Source of the DNA: Rhodospirillaceae bacterium
Lineage (GTDB): Bacteria > Pseudomonadota > Alphaproteobacteria > Reyranellales > Reyranellaceae
NCBI GenBank assembly: GCA_009772935.1
Contig: WOUR01000003.1
Location: 1 to 64,000 of the forward strand
Length of the DNA: 64,000 nt
Direction of reading: 5' to 3'
Shown: piece by piece, positions 61,768-64,000 of the stretch
Numbering within the stretch: the stretch's first letter is position 1
Layout of the letters: the number at the start of each line of letters is the position of its first letter
The notes under the pieces: generated by a model
What the model was told of the DNA's origin: nothing
The model's input: only the letters and a program-made list of their open reading frames with translations
Database searches by the model: none
Position numbers and translations under genes: made by a program

Positions 61768-63036
61768 TCAGGCGGGCAGCTTTGGCGTACTCGGATGCTT
61801 GGGCAGGAACGCCGTAAGCAGGCCCAGCAGCAGCAGAAACGGCGTCACCTTGTAGACGGCCTCGATGCCGGCATGGTCGGCGATCTCGCCGAGCGCCGCG
61901 GCGCCCAGGCCACCCAGCCCGAACGAGACGCCGAAGAACATGCCGGCCACCAGCCCGACCCGGCCCGGCAGGAGATCCTGGGCGTAGACCAGGATGGCGG
62001 AGAAGGCCGACGCCATGATGACCGCCACCGTCACCGCGAGGATGCCGGTCCAGAACAGGTTGGCGTAGGGCAGCATCAGCGCGAAGGGCAGGGCGCCCAG
62101 GATCGAGAACCACATGACCGGGATGCGGCCGACCCTGTCGCCCACGAGGCCGCCCAGGATCGTGCCGGCGACGATGCCGACCAGGAAGGCGAACAGGAAG
62201 AGTTGCGCCGTCTGCACTTCGACGCCGAATTTCTGGATCAGGTAGAAGGTGAAGTAGGAGCCCAAGCTGGCGCTGTAGACGTTCTTGGAGAAGAGCAGGG
62301 CCACCAGGATGGCGACGGCGATCCCGACTTTGGCCTTCGACAGGGTCACGTGACCGGCGGCCGCGGCCGTCTTTCGGGTTGTGGGCTTCTGGCTGGCGCG
62401 GTTGGCCTTGTACCAGTGACCGACCTGGAAGAGCACGATCATCGCGACCAGCGCGGCGGCCGAGAACCATACGATGCTCTGCTGGCCGGCCGGCACGACG
62501 ATGAAGGCCGCCAGCAGCGGACCCGCGGCCGATCCCATGTTGCCGCCGACCTGGAAGAGCGACTGGGCGAGGCCATATCGTCCGCCCGCAGCCATGCGCG
62601 CCACCCGCGAGGCCTCGGGATGGAACACCGAGGAGCCCATGCCGATCAGCGCCGCCGCAAACAGGATCAGCGGGTATGAACTCGCCTGCGACATCAGGAG
62701 GAGACCGACCAGGGTGAAGCCCATGCCGACCATCAGGGAATAGGGCTGCGGCTTCTTGTCGGTGTACATGCCGACGACCGGCTGCAGCATCGACGCCGTG
62801 CACTGGAAGGCCAGGGTGATGAAGCCGATCTGACCGAATGACAGTGCGTATGAGTCCTTGAGGATCGGATATAGCGCCGGCACCAGCGACTGCATCATGT
62901 CGTTGAGCAGGTGGCAGAAGCTCAAGGAGAGGATGACGGCGAAGGTCGTGTTGTTGGCGGAGGCGGCGCCGGAAACGGCCGGGGCCGCGGGGGCAGAGGC
63001 GGGCACTGCGCCGGCTGCCATCGTATTGTCGGTCAT
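61768..63036 (-). CDS. fsr: MFS exporter, fosmidomycin resistance (Fsr)-like
   Basis: 422 residues with twelve predicted helices. SFCHLLNDMMQSLVPALYPI near the start and GSSVFHPEASRVARM are typical of the Fsr group, and DRVGRIPV is the MFS loop motif. Long Ala/Pro-rich N-terminal tail. Exports fosmidomycin-like or aromatic compounds in E. coli; the substrate here is unknown. Confidence 0.88.
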   Translation of the reverse strand: MTDNTMAAGAVPASAPAAPAVSGAASANNTTFAVILSLSFCHLLNDMMQSLVPALYPILKDSYALSFGQIGFITLAFQCTASMLQPVVGMYTDKKPQPYSLMVGMGFTLVGLLLMSQASSYPLILFAAALIGMGSSVFHPEASRVARMAAGGRYGLAQSLFQVGGNMGSAAGPLLAAFIVVPAGQQSIVWFSAAALVAMIVLFQVGHWYKANRASQKPTTRKTAAAAGHVTLSKAKVGIAVAILVALLFSKNVYSASLGSYFTFYLIQKFGVEVQTAQLFLFAFLVGIVAGTILGGLVGDRVGRIPVMWFSILGALPFALMLPYANLFWTGILAVTVAVIMASAFSAILVYAQDLLPGRVGLVAGMFFGVSFGLGGLGAAALGEIADHAGIEAVYKVTPFLLLLGLLTAFLPKHPSTPKLPA

Positions 63037-63104
63037 TCTGCCACTTTAAGCTGCAGCCCTCGTCGTCGCCAGCATCGGCCCGGCAACCCAGCCTTGCGCG
63101 AAGG

Positions 63105-63722
63105 CTAGGGGGCGAGCTCTCCGAGATAGGTACGGGCGTCGGGTGCAGAGACGATGCTATCGAAATCCGCGAAGGGCCGCACCGTCCCGCCGCCCACGAA
63201 GAAGAAGCGCTCGCAGATCTCCTCCAGCAGCTCGAGATGCATCGGCGCGGTCGGATGCAGGCAGATGAAGACGAGTCGCCCCTCGCTGCGCAGTTTGCGG
63301 AAGAAGTCGAGCATGAAGCCGATATAGCCGTCCTGGGTGTTGAACTGCGGCTCGTCGAACAGGTGCACGATCGGGTAGTCGCTGCCGGCCGGCTCCAACA
63401 TGAAGTTGGGCCGCGTTCGCGAGAATCGCCGGACCTGATAGGATTGGTGATAATGGATTGCGAGCCGGTCGCGCTCGCGATAGCGCACGCGATGTATGTC
63501 GTGGCCGGCAACCATCACGCGGCCCTCGCTCGGCACGTTGGAGCCGGCAATCATCTCGAACAGGGTCGTCTTGCCCGCGCCGTTGGGTCCCATCACGCCG
63601 ACGATCTCGGGGCCGTCGAAACGGCAGTCGACGTCGAGCCGGAAGGCCGGCGTGCGGTCGAACGGGCCGCGGCGGTAGATCTTGCTGACGCCTTCGATGG
63701 CCAGCAGAGGTGCGCCCGTCAT
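63105..63722 (-). CDS. ABC transporter ATP-binding protein without a visible signature motif
   Basis: 205 residues, shorter than usual (about 240). Walker A is GPNGAGKT (45-52), Walker B-like IVHLFDEP (118-125), and an H-loop His in CLHPTAP. The LSGGQ-type signature expected before Walker B is not seen: only about 25 residues (RRFSRTRPNFMLEPAGSDYP) separate the Q-loop-like HQS from IVHLFDEP. Could be a regulatory or degenerate subunit of the neighbouring LivF-type system. Overlaps the next gene by four bases. Confidence 0.75.
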   Translation of the reverse strand: MTGAPLLAIEGVSKIYRRGPFDRTPAFRLDVDCRFDGPEIVGVMGPNGAGKTTLFEMIAGSNVPSEGRVMVAGHDIHRVRYRERDRLAIHYHQSYQVRRFSRTRPNFMLEPAGSDYPIVHLFDEPQFNTQDGYIGFMLDFFRKLRSEGRLVFICLHPTAPMHLELLEEICERFFFVGGGTVRPFADFDSIVSAPDARTYLGELAP

Positions 63723-64000
63723 TGCGCGCCTCCCAGCAGTTTGCGCTTCAGCGCGGGATCGGCCTTGAGTTCCTCGGCAGCGCCCTTCCAGGCGACCGTG
63801 CCCTGCGCCAGCACGACGACGCTGTCGGCGACCGACAGGGCGATCTCGGCGTTCTGCTCGACCACGATCGAGGCGATGCCTTCGCGTTTAAGCCGGCGGA
63901 TGACCGAGAGCACGTCGTCGACGATCTTGGGCGCGAGGCCCTGGCTCGGTTCGTCGAACAGGACGAGGCCCGGCGAGCCCAGCAGTGCGCGGCCGATCGC
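63719..64000 (-). CDS. LivF-type ABC transporter ATP-binding protein (5' end outside window)
   Basis: The frame is open to the window edge and continues past the first internal ATG at 63913. Beyond it the sequence reads AIGRALLGSPGLVLFDEPSQ, the Walker B region of a branched-chain amino-acid-type ATPase, ending IALSVADSVVVLAQGTVAWKG. 94 residues are visible. A typical LivF is about 235 residues. Confidence 0.88.
   Translation of the reverse strand, partial: AIGRALLGSPGLVLFDEPSQGLAPKIVDDVLSVIRRLKREGIASIVVEQNAEIALSVADSVVVLAQGTVAWKGAAEELKADPALKRKLLGGAQ

Noticed and set aside
1-64000. CRISPR array, riboswitch or phage genes
   Set aside because: No regularly spaced direct repeats, no recognised aptamer and no phage structural genes were seen on reading.

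Overview
The window is high-GC, densely packed bacterial chromosome. Protein families and gene order (ubiA/rsmE/gshA adjacency, fused mnhAB antiporter locus, Bug-type solute receptor, NAD-linked FdsGBAD formate dehydrogenase, many amidohydrolase/GMC/SDR genes) point to an alphaproteobacterium of the Rhodospirillales/Hyphomicrobiales type. Reyranella- or Bradyrhizobium-like is my guess and cannot be verified here. There is no phage, CRISPR array or rRNA; one tRNA is present.

Layout. 1-330: the left edge cuts an IS110-family insertion sequence (transposase start on the minus strand), whose structured non-coding end abuts a truncated palindromic intergenic repeat; a full inverted copy lies at 7738-7856. 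559-9686: MAPEG protein, methyltransferase, MATE pump, cupin, DEAD-box helicase, stand-alone Lrp sensor domain, serine hydrolase, UPF0114 protein, amidohydrolase. 9791-17511: GMC oxidoreductase plus orphan peptide-type binding protein, TauD-like dioxygenase, an OmpA-like gene damaged by an internal deletion/frameshift, glycine-zipper lipoprotein, RNHCP protein, second serine hydrolase. 17508-21862: D-aminoacylase, Bug receptor, dienelactone-hydrolase-like protein, Cys-rich protein. 21934-28309: methyltransferase, ubiA, rsmE, gshA, VOC protein, exported protein, ketopantoate-reductase-like protein. 28545-34417: tldD, quinone oxidoreductase, TIGR02466-like oxygenase, acyl-CoA synthetase, S-formylglutathione hydrolase. 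34539-35388: tRNA-Leu followed by a small island with a SET-domain gene. 35463-41478: complete Mrp/Mnh Na+/H+ antiporter operon with fused A-B. 41692-50136: haloperoxidase-like hydrolase, beta-carbonic anhydrase, TPR protein, LysE exporter, two GMC oxidoreductases and an SDR. 50186-56302: LysR regulator and fdsGBAD without the usual fdsC/fdhD. 56518-64000: tandem duplicated small exported proteins, cold-shock protein, ClpP-like exported protein, SDR, class A beta-lactamase, Fsr-type MFS exporter and two ABC ATPases running off the right edge.

Working together: gshA (glutathione), fghA (S-formylglutathione to formate) and fdsGBAD (formate to CO2 plus NADH) are three steps of glutathione-dependent formaldehyde oxidation in one window, though not in one operon. 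Most neighbours are coupled by four-base NTGA overlaps, including several TTG starts and one probable CTG start. The most notable items are the IS110 end with a candidate bridge RNA at a palindromic repeat, the coupled small-ORF/SET pair next to tRNA-Leu, the tandem exported-protein duplication, the broken OmpA gene, and an ABC ATPase lacking its signature motif.
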